From NCBI GenBank assembly GCA_022425325.1, contig JAKMFW010000030.1:1-64000 (forward strand): 64,000 nt of DNA, given 5' to 3'. The DNA is from Acidimicrobiales bacterium (lineage in GTDB: Bacteria > Actinomycetota > Acidimicrobiia > Acidimicrobiales > Aldehydirespiratoraceae). A program made the translations under genes and the position numbers. The notes under the pieces are model-generated. The model was not told where the DNA came from and made no database searches. It worked only from the letters and a program-made list of their open reading frames with translations. The number at the start of each line of letters is the position of its first letter. The first letter of the stretch is position 1. Shown here piece by piece: positions 1-8,389 of this stretch.

Positions 1-70
1 TTTTTGTTAAAAAAAAAATACCGCCCGCTGGGGGGGGCCGGGCCTGCCCCCCCCCCCCCGGGCCGCCCTA
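1..70. other. Low-complexity homopolymer sequence, probable contig-end artefact
   Basis: A run of ten A (9-18), eight G (30-37) and thirteen C (47-59) lie within 60 bases, in a composition unlike anything else in the window. No coding potential is visible. I read it as an assembly or sequencing artefact at a contig end rather than biology. It means that the gene expected upstream of the permeases (a sugar-binding protein) is missing because the sequence ends here. Confidence 0.6.
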
Positions 71-126
71 CCGCAGCGGTGTGCCTGCCTCTAGCAGCAA
101 GGCACGCAGAAACTGGGTTGATCGTT

Positions 127-146
127 GGCCGTTACGATTAACGGCC
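127..146 (+). promoter_or_regulatory. Perfect 8-bp hairpin upstream of the sugar permease genes
   Basis: The arms GGCCGTTA (127-134) and TAACGGCC (139-146) pair perfectly around a CGAT loop. No T-run follows, so it is not a textbook intrinsic terminator. Hairpins in this position, between a solute-binding protein gene and its permeases, commonly reduce read-through or stabilise the upstream mRNA. That role is inferred, because the upstream gene is not present in the window. Confidence 0.45.
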
Positions 147-202
147 TGAGGAGCGGGGCTGTTATGTCACGCTAGCTACTTCGTGACCGTTGGGGGCTTC
201 GA

Positions 203-1153
203 GTGAATTCGGATATCAAGAGTCGCCTGCAAGGTCGAGATCTCGGGCGACTGGCGCGGGTGCAAACGCCGTATCTGTCTCGATGGCGCCAAAACTTTCC
301 GTTCACGGTTTTTATTCTTCCTGCCCTGATCGTCTACTCGGTAGCGGTAGTCCTGCCGCTCATCCAGACGTTCCGGTATTCGTTTACGAACTATGACGGT
401 CTGAATCCCGAGTATGACTTCGTCGGGCTAGAAAATTACCGAAAGACCCTCAGCTCCGAACAGCTCATTGAACCGTTCATTAGAACAATCGGGTTTTCTT
501 TGGTCGTGCCACTTTTGGTAACGGTCTTCGCGATACCCCTTTCGTTGGTCTTGAACGGCCGCTTCAAGACACGCAACTTCCAGCGCGCTTCGTTCTTCTT
601 CCCCGCAATACTCTCGGCCCTCTTCCTTGGATACTCGTGGACCTTCATTCTCTCCTCCTCGAAGTACGGCATGATCAACGCTCTTCTCGAGCAGTTCGGG
701 TTCGACCGACAGCTCTTGCTCGCTGATTCAGACCTGGCGATGTGGCTCATCGTCCTCGTTGTTGTTTGGTCGCAGGTCGGATGGCATGCCGCCCTTTACT
801 TGGCCAATCTTCAGACCATTGATCCTGCACTCTTTGAGGCGGCGGATATCGATGGCGCGAGCGGATTCCAAAGGTTCCGCTTCATAACACTCCCGCATTT
901 GGCTCCGGCGATGACGGTAAGCGTCGCATTGCTAATTATTGGGAGCTTGAAGGTGTTTGATCTGCCGTTAGCAATGACAGATGGGGGTCCAGGCCGATCG
1001 ACGATCTTGATGACTCAGTCCATCATCATTCAAGGACTTTCTTCGTCTCGGATCGGGCTTGCGTCGGCGATGTCATTTCTGTTCTTCCTGGTCATCGCTG
1101 TGATCACCTTCGCTCAAGTGACGCTGATGTCGCGCCACGAGGATGAGAACTGA
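203..1153 (+). CDS. Sugar ABC transporter permease (MalF/UgpA-like, CUT1 family)
   Basis: This is an inner-membrane permease subunit of a carbohydrate importer of the CUT1 class, 316 aa, within the usual size for the family. About six hydrophobic segments are visible, the first near residues 33-55. The EAA coupling loop that docks on the ATPase begins at E212 (FEAADIDGASG). The start is GTG. The stop overlaps the ATG of the next permease by one base (TGATG), so the two subunits are translationally coupled. The solute-binding protein that normally precedes this gene is absent because the sequence begins here. The substrate is inferred from neighbours (GH2, galK, galM) to be a galactose-containing oligosaccharide; this is not shown by the permease itself. 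Confidence 0.9.
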   Translation: MNSDIKSRLQGRDLGRLARVQTPYLSRWRQNFPFTVFILPALIVYSVAVVLPLIQTFRYSFTNYDGLNPEYDFVGLENYRKTLSSEQLIEPFIRTIGFSLVVPLLVTVFAIPLSLVLNGRFKTRNFQRASFFFPAILSALFLGYSWTFILSSSKYGMINALLEQFGFDRQLLLADSDLAMWLIVLVVVWSQVGWHAALYLANLQTIDPALFEAADIDGASGFQRFRFITLPHLAPAMTVSVALLIIGSLKVFDLPLAMTDGGPGRSTILMTQSIIIQGLSSSRIGLASAMSFLFFLVIAVITFAQVTLMSRHEDEN

Positions 1154-1977
1154 TGCGCCGCTACACGGCTCGAACGCTCGTTGGCGAAATCACAATGTTG
1201 GTGGTTTGCGGTGTCTTTCTGATTCCGATCTACTTTCTCGTTGTTTCGTCCTTCAAGACACAGCCAGAGATCCTCAGCTCGCCACTCGGACTACCGGATT
1301 CGATTGACTTCTCGAACTATGGCGAAGCGCTTGAAGGCATCAATTTCTTTCACCACTTCTGGATTTCGGTCTACATCACAACGATCTCGGTCGTTCTTAT
1401 CGTGGTGTTCGGATCGATGGCTGCGTACACGATCGCCAGGAAAACGAATCGGCTGACAAAGTTCCTTCGCAACTACTTCCTCATTGGGTTCATGGTCCCG
1501 ATTCAGACGACGATGCTTCCGCTGTTTCTCATCATGCGGGATCTCAACCTGCTGAATACGAAGCAAGGCTTGATCTTCCTCCACTGCAACGGAGCTGTGT
1601 TCGCTCTCTTTCTCTACACGGGCTTCATGCGTGCTATGCCGCGCGACTTGGAGGAGGCCGCAGCGGTTGATGGCGCTGGTCAGTTTCGGATCTTCTGGAG
1701 AATCGTGTTCCCTCTCCTCAAACCAGTTACTGCGACGGTTGCCATCTTCAACTTCGTTTGGGTCTGGAACGACTTCATACTTGGCTTCCTTTTCCTGGGC
1801 ACAACGGATAATGCGACGTTGACGATGCAGGTCTACAACGGGGTCGGTCAGTTTGAGAACGATTGGTCCATCATGATTCCGATGCTCATCCTCACCACGC
1901 TCCCGATAGTGATCTTCTTCTTGGTCATGCAGAGGCGAATCATCGGCGGACTGGCAGCTGGCTCGCTGAAGGGCTGA
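1153..1977 (+). CDS. Sugar ABC transporter permease (MalG/UgpE-like, CUT1 family)
   Basis: This is the second inner-membrane permease of the same importer, 274 aa, a normal length for MalG-type subunits. It has about six membrane segments and a C-terminal EAA loop starting around E167-E168 (LEEAAAVDGAGQ) with the expected following helix. The C-terminus (GLAAGSLKG) is typical of MalG-family permeases. Its ATG shares a base with the TGA of the preceding permease. It should form a heterodimer with that permease and be energised by an MsmK/UgpC-type ATPase such as the one encoded at 8390-9562 in the same cluster. Confidence 0.92.
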   Translation: MRRYTARTLVGEITMLVVCGVFLIPIYFLVVSSFKTQPEILSSPLGLPDSIDFSNYGEALEGINFFHHFWISVYITTISVVLIVVFGSMAAYTIARKTNRLTKFLRNYFLIGFMVPIQTTMLPLFLIMRDLNLLNTKQGLIFLHCNGAVFALFLYTGFMRAMPRDLEEAAAVDGAGQFRIFWRIVFPLLKPVTATVAIFNFVWVWNDFILGFLFLGTTDNATLTMQVYNGVGQFENDWSIMIPMLILTTLPIVIFFLVMQRRIIGGLAAGSLKG

Positions 1978-2037
1978 GACGAATCATGCCGCAACAACAG
2001 ACAACTAGAGCGAGCAACGGACAGCTAAGGAACGACG

Positions 2038-3870
2038 TTGAGTAAGCAATCCATTCCGAGGCCCGAGTACCCAAGGCCACAGTTCGAGCGGTCAGATTGG
2101 CTTTGCTTGAACGGTCGCTGGGAGTTCGAAATCGATCAGGGTGACAGCGGAATACAACGAGGCGTCCACGAGCGGCCTCTGCGCGATGAAATTCTCGTTC
2201 CTTTCTGCCCCGAGTCAGACAAGTCCGGGATAGCAAACCCTGACTATCTCAATGCTGTCTGGTACCGACGCACGGTGCAGATTCCGAAGAGCTGGCGAGA
2301 CCGAAAACTTCTTCTTCACTTTCAGGCAGTCGACTACGACACAACCGTCTGGGTTGACGGCGCTGAAGTCGGACGTCATCGGGGCGGCTTCACGCCTTTC
2401 TCCTGTGATCTCGGCCGCCTTGCTGGCTCCAGCGATGACATCACGATCGTGGTTCGGGCGAGAGACGAGGCATGGGGACAGGCCCAGCCCCGAGGGAAAC
2501 AGGCCAGAGATTTCGCCCCGAACGCATGCAACTACCTCCGCGCTACCGGCATCTGGCAGACCGTTTGGATCGAGCCTGTTCCTGACGTGGCGCTGCGTCG
2601 ACCCAGAATCACGCCCGACGTCGCAAACAGCACCATCCGAGTGGAGCAACCAATCTCGAACAATGGCGTTGGCCTAAAGTTCCAAGCGGTGCTGAGCGAC
2701 GCCGCCGGGCCGATCACCACCGCCGAATGTTCCGCTGAGTTTGACCTGTCCCCACGACTCGATCTCCCCATCCCTTCAGAGCGTCGACGCCTTTGGTCGA
2801 TCGAAGACCCGTATCTCTACGACCTCGACCTGCGCTTGGTTGATGCTGACGGCACGGTGGTGGATCAGGCCAGCTCCTACGCTGGTTTGCGAAGTGTTGC
2901 CATCATCGGAAACGCAATCACGCTGAACGGCCAGGTCGTGTTCCAACGTCTAGTCCTTGACCAGGGCTGGTACCCCGAAAGCGGGATGACGGCGCCGACC
3001 GACGATCATCTCGTCAGAGACATCGAATTGAGCCAGGCGGCTGGCTTCAACGGGGCGCGTCTTCACGAGAAGGTATTCGAGGAGCGATTCCTCTACCACG
3101 CAGATCGACTCGGATACATCGTGTGGGGAGAGTTTGGCGACTGGGGGTGCAGCAAGAACGGTCCGGTTCCTTGGGACCACCAGCACCTCGGGCCCGAATA
3201 CGTGACGCAATGGCTGGAGTGTCTCGAACGAGACTACTCCCATCCGAGCATCGTTGGATGGTGCCCTCTTAACGAGACATGGCAGGTCATTGGGGATCGC
3301 ATCACAATGCTCGATGACGCCACCCAGGGCATGTACCTCGCTACGAAGGCGATGGATGGCACTCGTCCCGTTCTCGACGCTTCGGGCTACTCCCATCGCG
3401 TCCGCGGAGCCGACGTCTTCGACAGCCACGACTACGAGCAGGATCCAGAGACGTTCCGAAAGACGCACGCTGGTCTTGCCGACGGGGAGCCGTACATCAA
3501 CGACAGCCGTGGCTTGGAAACGCTGACGAGCCTTACCGACTGGTCGATCCCTTACGCCGGCCAGCCCTTCTTCGTGAGTGAGTTCGGCGGCATCAGATGG
3601 AATCCCGTCGTCCAAGAGGGCGAAGACTCCTGGGGCTATGGAAATCAGCCCGAAAGCCTGGAGGCGTTCTACGATCGTTTTGAAGGCTTGGTTTCGGTTT
3701 TGCTGGACGATCCCAACATGTTTGGTTACTGCTACACCCAGCTAACCGACGTCTACCAAGAACAGAACGGCATCTACTCCTTCGACCGGTCCGCCAAGTT
3801 CGACGCAGAACGGTTGCGAGCAGCCCAGGTCCGGGCTGCGGCCATCGAGCTCATTCACCGGGTCTCCTGA
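2038..3870 (+). CDS. Glycoside hydrolase family 2 protein (beta-galactosidase/beta-glucuronidase type)
   Basis: This is a 610-aa GH2 enzyme with an N-terminal jelly-roll sugar-binding domain (about 10-180), an immunoglobulin-like domain (about 190-285) and a C-terminal TIM barrel. The expected catalytic pair is visible: acid/base E413 in CPLNETW and nucleophile E515 in VSEFGG. There is no signal peptide, so it probably acts in the cytoplasm on imported oligosaccharides. It is much shorter than LacZ and resembles the compact GH2 proteins found beside CUT1 transporters. The start is TTG with AAGG about eight bases upstream. Galactokinase and mutarotase downstream suggest that it releases galactose, but GH2 also includes glucuronidases, mannosidases and arabinosidases, so the exact sugar is not proven. 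Confidence 0.88.
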   Translation: MSKQSIPRPEYPRPQFERSDWLCLNGRWEFEIDQGDSGIQRGVHERPLRDEILVPFCPESDKSGIANPDYLNAVWYRRTVQIPKSWRDRKLLLHFQAVDYDTTVWVDGAEVGRHRGGFTPFSCDLGRLAGSSDDITIVVRARDEAWGQAQPRGKQARDFAPNACNYLRATGIWQTVWIEPVPDVALRRPRITPDVANSTIRVEQPISNNGVGLKFQAVLSDAAGPITTAECSAEFDLSPRLDLPIPSERRRLWSIEDPYLYDLDLRLVDADGTVVDQASSYAGLRSVAIIGNAITLNGQVVFQRLVLDQGWYPESGMTAPTDDHLVRDIELSQAAGFNGARLHEKVFEERFLYHADRLGYIVWGEFGDWGCSKNGPVPWDHQHLGPEYVTQWLECLERDYSHPSIVGWCPLNETWQVIGDRITMLDDATQGMYLATKAMDGTRPVLDASGYSHRVRGADVFDSHDYEQDPETFRKTHAGLADGEPYINDSRGLETLTSLTDWSIPYAGQPFFVSEFGGIRWNPVVQEGEDSWGYGNQPESLEAFYDRFEGLVSVLLDDPNMFGYCYTQLTDVYQEQNGIYSFDRSAKFDAERLRAAQVRAAAIELIHRVS

Positions 3871-3942
3871 GGTTGCTTCGTTGAGACCAGACTGTTCCGT
3901 GCGCGAAATTGATAACGCCTCTATCGCGTTCGTCGGCCGACG

Positions 3943-3968
3943 TTGCGCACAGGGCCTGCTTAGCGCAA
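3943..3968. promoter_or_regulatory. Inverted repeat before the regulator gene, operator or weak terminator
   Basis: TTGCGC (3943-3948) and GCGCAA (3963-3968) form a perfect 6-bp inverted repeat with a 14-base spacer, in the 128-bp gap between the GH2 gene and the HTH regulator gene. The position suits an autoregulatory operator. No T-run follows. Function is inferred only. Confidence 0.3.
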
Positions 3969-3998
3969 ATAGCGGAATCCCTGTGGATCTTTCGGTAG

Positions 3999-4982
3999 GT
4001 GAGTAGGCGAAACATGCGGAGCAAAAACAGCGGTGAGAACAGGCGTACGCGATTCGTCAACGTCGGTCAAGACAACACCGATGAACTCGTGCTGGTCGCG
4101 AAAGCGCTTGGTTCACCGATGCGCATCCAGATACTCGAATTTCTCCAGGACAAGACCGCAAATGTGTCCGAAATTGCTCAAGGTCTAGGCATTCCCAGAG
4201 CAACAGCAGATCTCCACATCTCTGTCCTCGCCGACGCGGGCTTCCTGGAATTCGAGACGCTTCCGGCGAAGCGAGGAGTCCAGAAAGTCTGCACTCGCAG
4301 TCACGACATCGTTGTGCTCCACGTTCCTAAAGCCCCGTCGAGTGAGTTGCTCGATGTCGTGACGACCGACATGCCAATCGGCAACTTCGTCGACTACAAA
4401 ATTAGAGCTATCGAATCAGGTGGCACGTGCGGTCTGGTCGGTGAGAACTCCGTGATCGGGATGTTGGACGACGTTGCTTCGTTCCATGAGCCGGATCGAG
4501 TTAACGCCCAAATCATCTACTTCGATGCCGGGTATCTCGAGTACCGATTCCCTTTCCGGTCGAAGGCTGACCACATGCCGCGGTCTCTTACGCTGACCGC
4601 AGAACTGTGCTCAGAAGCCGAGGGATATCACCTTGATTGGCCTTCCGACATTTTCGTCGAGATTAATGATGTTGAACTCGGGATCTGGACATCACCCGCA
4701 GACTTTGGTGGAACGCGTGGCCGCCGAACCCCTGATTGGTGGCCAACAGGCAGCTCTCAATTCGGCCTGGTCCCCACATGGACCACCGATACAGAGGGAA
4801 CCACGATAAACGGCGAGAAGGTTTCGAACGTTTGTATCGATGACCTCGATCTCGCCCGACACTCCTTTGTGAAGGTACGACTCGGTGTCCGGGCCGACGC
4901 ACAGAACTGCGGAGGTCTGAACCTCTTTGGTGAGCGAGCTGGAAATGCCGAGCAGGGCATCGTCCTCAAGTTGGACTTCTGA
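3999..4982 (+). CDS. ArsR-type HTH transcriptional regulator with large C-terminal domain (sugar-locus type)
   Basis: The protein is 327 aa. Residues about 30-95 form a winged helix of ArsR type (SPMRIQILEFL, VSEIAQGLGIPRATADLHISVL). The remaining 230 residues do not look like metal-sensing ArsR. They contain a conserved-looking block around residues 215-250 (DWPSDIFVEIN, WTSPADFGG, TPDWWPTG). I recognise this layout from ArsR-like regulators beside carbohydrate ABC transporters in Firmicutes such as Paenibacillus. The C-terminal part probably binds the sugar inducer; that is inference. The start could be GTG at 3999 or ATG at 4014. It sits inside the sugar cluster and is its only regulator in view, so it most likely controls the whole 203-10547 block. 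Confidence 0.8.
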   Translation: MSRRNMRSKNSGENRRTRFVNVGQDNTDELVLVAKALGSPMRIQILEFLQDKTANVSEIAQGLGIPRATADLHISVLADAGFLEFETLPAKRGVQKVCTRSHDIVVLHVPKAPSSELLDVVTTDMPIGNFVDYKIRAIESGGTCGLVGENSVIGMLDDVASFHEPDRVNAQIIYFDAGYLEYRFPFRSKADHMPRSLTLTAELCSEAEGYHLDWPSDIFVEINDVELGIWTSPADFGGTRGRRTPDWWPTGSSQFGLVPTWTTDTEGTTINGEKVSNVCIDDLDLARHSFVKVRLGVRADAQNCGGLNLFGERAGNAEQGIVLKLDF

Positions 4983-5050
4983 CAGTGCTCACTTCTGCAG
5001 CAGTGCGGGTTCTGGGTAATACCTGCCCCCCGCGAAAGGCGGACACGTAG

Positions 5051-6034
5051 ATGCCACTTTTCGACATGCCCATCGACGAGTTGGAAGCATTTCGGCCGAG
5101 TATCGACGAGCCGTCAGATTTCGATCGTTTCTGGACGGACACGCTCCGAGAGACCGATGAACAAGCCCTCGACATCAGCTTCACGAGAGTCGCCCCGGGC
5201 CTTGAGAACATCGAAGCCTTCGATCTTTCGTTCGTTGGCTTCGGAGGACAGCGCATCAATGGTTGGATGCTGATACCCGGGCCTCTCGATGAACCTCGGC
5301 CCTGTGTCGTCCAGTATCTCGGCTACTCAGGCGGCCGTGGGTCGGTGTTTGACTGGCTTCTTTGGCCGAGTCTTGGGTACGCCTGCCTCGTAATGGACAC
5401 AAGGGGGCAAGGCTGGTCTCATCATCACCCGGGAGCAACCGCCGACAGCTTTGAAACCGATGGAGTGTCATCGCTACCGGGCTGCATGACACGAGGCATT
5501 CTGGATCCCGAAACCTACTTCTACCGAAGAGTGTTCGCCGATGCAGTTCGCGCCGTGCAGGTCGCTAAATCGCACCCTTCAGTCGACGCGGAACGCATTG
5601 CAGTCCACGGCGCAAGTCAGGGCGGCGGAATTGCGCTGGCCGTGACAGGGCTGGACCCGTCGGTTCACCTGTTGCTCGCTGATGTCCCGTTTCTCTGCCA
5701 CTTCCGCCGTGCGATCGATCTCGTCGACACTCTGCCCTACGGTGAGATCACACAGTTTTTGGCTGTGCATCGAACCTCGGCCGACGCTGTGTTTCGAACA
5801 CTTTCGTATTTCGACGGGGTTAGCTTTGCGGCCCGCGCCAAGGCTCGTGCGACGTTCTCCGTAGCCCTCGCCGACACCGTCTGCCCACCGAGCACGGTCT
5901 TTGCTGCATATAACAACTACACCGGTCCGAAGGAAATAACGGTCTACCCGCACAACAACCACGAGGGTGGCGGCCCAGCACATCGGGAATCGCAGGTCGA
6001 GTTCCTCCGAAGCATATGGACGGACGGCACATGA
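5051..6034 (+). CDS. Acetyl xylan esterase / cephalosporin-C deacetylase family (CE7) esterase
   Basis: This is a 327-aa alpha/beta hydrolase of carbohydrate esterase family 7, close to the usual length of about 320. The three family signatures are present: RGQ (in MDTRGQG), GxSQG with nucleophile S189 (HGASQGGG), and the HE motif with H304 (NNHEGGG). The acid is D275 (LADTVCP). There is no signal peptide, so it should remove O-acetyl groups from imported oligosaccharides inside the cell. Its stop overlaps the galactokinase start (ATGA), which indicates co-translation. It suggests that the glycan handled by this cluster is acetylated. Confidence 0.92.
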   Translation: MPLFDMPIDELEAFRPSIDEPSDFDRFWTDTLRETDEQALDISFTRVAPGLENIEAFDLSFVGFGGQRINGWMLIPGPLDEPRPCVVQYLGYSGGRGSVFDWLLWPSLGYACLVMDTRGQGWSHHHPGATADSFETDGVSSLPGCMTRGILDPETYFYRRVFADAVRAVQVAKSHPSVDAERIAVHGASQGGGIALAVTGLDPSVHLLLADVPFLCHFRRAIDLVDTLPYGEITQFLAVHRTSADAVFRTLSYFDGVSFAARAKARATFSVALADTVCPPSTVFAAYNNYTGPKEITVYPHNNHEGGGPAHRESQVEFLRSIWTDGT

Positions 6035-7038
6035 GCGTTGGCGACGCAGACCTCCGTCAGGTGTTCGCGCCGGGGCGTGTGAACCTCATCGGTGACCACA
6101 CGGACTACACGGGTGGTCTCGTGTTTCCGATGGCCATCGATCGCGGCATCCGGATCAATGGAAAGATCGGGGGCACCCACCTCGCCGTCCGTTCCGATCG
6201 AGAAGCGGCGAACGCCAACGTCCTCCTGCCGGTTAGCGAACCTGAGGCCATCACCCCATCATGGGCCCGGCATCTGGCGGGAGTCGCAGCAGAAATGGGC
6301 GCGATGAATGGGTTCACTGGGGAAGTGACATCGGACCTCCCCGTCGGGGGGTTGTCATCGAGCGCAGCATTACAGGTGGCGACGGCCCTCATGCTTGACC
6401 ATCAAGGCTCGCCACTTGACATTGCGACCCTCTGCCAAAAGGCGGAGCATCGAGCCACTGGGGTGCCATGCGGGATCATGGACCAATTGACCATTGCGGC
6501 AGGAATAGAGGGGCATGCGTTGATGATTGATTGTCATCAACTTCACATCCTTCCCGTTCCGGTTCCCGACGATGTCGAGATCGTCATCGTGCATTCAGGT
6601 CAACATCGCGAACTCGTCACGTCTGACTACGGGCTCCGACGGGCCCAATGTGAGGCCGCAGAGGATCTAATTGGGCCACTTCGGCTCGCTTCCACCGATG
6701 AGGTTGACGAGCTTGATGATCCCATGCTTCAAGCTCGGGCACGCCATGTGGTCACTGAAAACAAGCGCGTTGGCATCTTCGCAGAGGCGCTGGCAGCGGG
6801 GGATTACTCCGAGGCCGGCCAGCAAATGCGTGACTCTCATAAAAGCCTTGGCAGCGACTTTGAAGTCTCAACTCTCGCTCTTGACGCCCTCGTGGATGAT
6901 CTTGTGAGCGTGCCTGGTGTTTATGGCGCCCGACTTACCGGGGCGGGGTTCGGTGGGGCGGTGGTGGCCCTAGCACGGCCTGGAACACTCGAGCGAGGAT
7001 TCGCCGTAAAGGCCTCGGCTGGGGCGCGAGTGCTGTGA
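6031..7038 (+). CDS. galK: Galactokinase
   Basis: This GHMP kinase phosphorylates alpha-D-galactose to galactose 1-phosphate in the cytoplasm (Leloir pathway). The galactokinase signature is clear near the N-terminus (GRVNLIGDHTDYTGG), followed by the ATP-binding GHMP motif (PVGGLSSSAA) and the catalytic Asp region (CGIMDQ). I chose ATG 6031 because it overlaps the esterase stop as ATGA. An in-frame ATG at 6016 would add five residues. At about 335 aa it is shorter than E. coli GalK (382) but keeps all motifs. I see no galT or galE in the window, so the rest of the pathway must be encoded elsewhere. Confidence 0.93.
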   Translation: MSVGDADLRQVFAPGRVNLIGDHTDYTGGLVFPMAIDRGIRINGKIGGTHLAVRSDREAANANVLLPVSEPEAITPSWARHLAGVAAEMGAMNGFTGEVTSDLPVGGLSSSAALQVATALMLDHQGSPLDIATLCQKAEHRATGVPCGIMDQLTIAAGIEGHALMIDCHQLHILPVPVPDDVEIVIVHSGQHRELVTSDYGLRRAQCEAAEDLIGPLRLASTDEVDELDDPMLQARARHVVTENKRVGIFAEALAAGDYSEAGQQMRDSHKSLGSDFEVSTLALDALVDDLVSVPGVYGARLTGAGFGGAVVALARPGTLERGFAVKASAGARVL

Positions 7039-7075
7039 TTCGACTGAGGCAGGAACGCCGGCGAGTAGGTGCTCG

Positions 7076-8104
7076 ATGACTGGACCTGGCGAAGTGTCCG
7101 TGCGGCCGGTTGGGCGTCTTGCAACCGGGGCAACCATCTCAGCTGTTGAGATCTCAAACGAGTACATGCAAGTGACACTGCTTGATCTCGGGGCAACCCT
7201 TTGGACCCTCAAACCGCGGGGTCACTCGTCTGCGATGGGAATCACACTGGCGCACAGCGATCCCCTTTCGTATTCACTGAATCCTCCATACCTCGGCTGC
7301 ACTGTGGGGCCATTGGCGAATCGAGTGGGCGACTCAGCATTCGTGCTTGATGGCCAGCGTTACGATCTAGCCCCTAACGATGGAGCCCATCATCTTCACG
7401 GTGGCCCGACTGGATTTGGCCATCGCTTGTGGGAAGCCGAGCCGAGTGATGGGGCAACTGAGGTTGTTTTTCGCCTACACCGCAGAGACGGAGAGGGTGG
7501 CTACCCAGGAAACCTTGACGTGGAGGTGGTATGGACACTCGAAGGCAACTGCCTCCGTTTCGCTTGGTCGGCGTCAGCTGACAAAGCGACGCCTGTTTCG
7601 ATTACCAATCACACCTATTGGAATCTGGCTGGCACAGGCACGATCGAGAATCATCTCCTGCGCGTCGATGCTGAAGCGTTCGTCGAGGTAGACGGAAATC
7701 TGATTCCTCGTGGTCCTCTTGTGTCCTTATCAGGGAGTGCGTTTGATCTCGCCGAATCGACCCGCGTTGGCGACGCAATCGAGCGTGTCGGCTTCGGCGG
7801 AATCGACCACTGCTATGCGCTCGTTCCAGACGGTTGCGTTGAGCTGCGAGAGCCGGGTAGCGGACTAAGTCTTGCAATAGAGACGTCGCTTCCTGGCTTG
7901 CAGGTGTACACCGGTCACCAACTCGATGGCACGGCGGAACAGGGAGGCTTCCAGCCGATGGCAGGGCTTTGTCTGGAGACACAGTTTTTTCCTGATGCGG
8001 TCAACAACCCTTTGTATCCCTCGCCGTGGGTGGTCCCTGACAAGCCAGTTCACCACTGGACGGACTACACCTTTGACGGTATCGAGCCGACTGGCGCGGC
8101 TTGA
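7076..8104 (+). CDS. galM: Aldose 1-epimerase (galactose mutarotase)
   Basis: The protein is 342 aa, typical for GalM. It interconverts alpha and beta anomers of galactose or other aldoses, supplying the alpha anomer used by galactokinase. Conserved active-site pieces are visible: DGAHHLHGG and NHTYWNLAG carry the two histidines, and LETQFFPDAVN carries the catalytic glutamate. It follows galK by 37 bp on the same strand. The beta-galactosidase-like GH2 upstream would release the beta anomer, which explains the gene's presence. Confidence 0.93.
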   Translation: MTGPGEVSVRPVGRLATGATISAVEISNEYMQVTLLDLGATLWTLKPRGHSSAMGITLAHSDPLSYSLNPPYLGCTVGPLANRVGDSAFVLDGQRYDLAPNDGAHHLHGGPTGFGHRLWEAEPSDGATEVVFRLHRRDGEGGYPGNLDVEVVWTLEGNCLRFAWSASADKATPVSITNHTYWNLAGTGTIENHLLRVDAEAFVEVDGNLIPRGPLVSLSGSAFDLAESTRVGDAIERVGFGGIDHCYALVPDGCVELREPGSGLSLAIETSLPGLQVYTGHQLDGTAEQGGFQPMAGLCLETQFFPDAVNNPLYPSPWVVPDKPVHHWTDYTFDGIEPTGAA

Positions 8105-8389
8105 AATGCGTCCGCCGTGCACATCCTCCGACTTCAAACGACGCAGCCAAGCGCGCCAGAAGGATTCCTCCCATGATTGAGATTTCTGCTCCTTGGAGCG
8201 CCTCAGGACTTATCGCAGGTTTGAGCCGCCACAGCGTTATTGAGCATCGACCTCGCCCAATAGGCCACGAACGAAAGCCGGACCGAGCGTGGCGCCTTCA
8301 AGCAGGTCGGTTGATGATCGCTTTCGGTGGCCCGGATGGCCGGCGAGCCTATGGACATGGCCCGGAGCGACATGATGAAGGGAGCCGAG

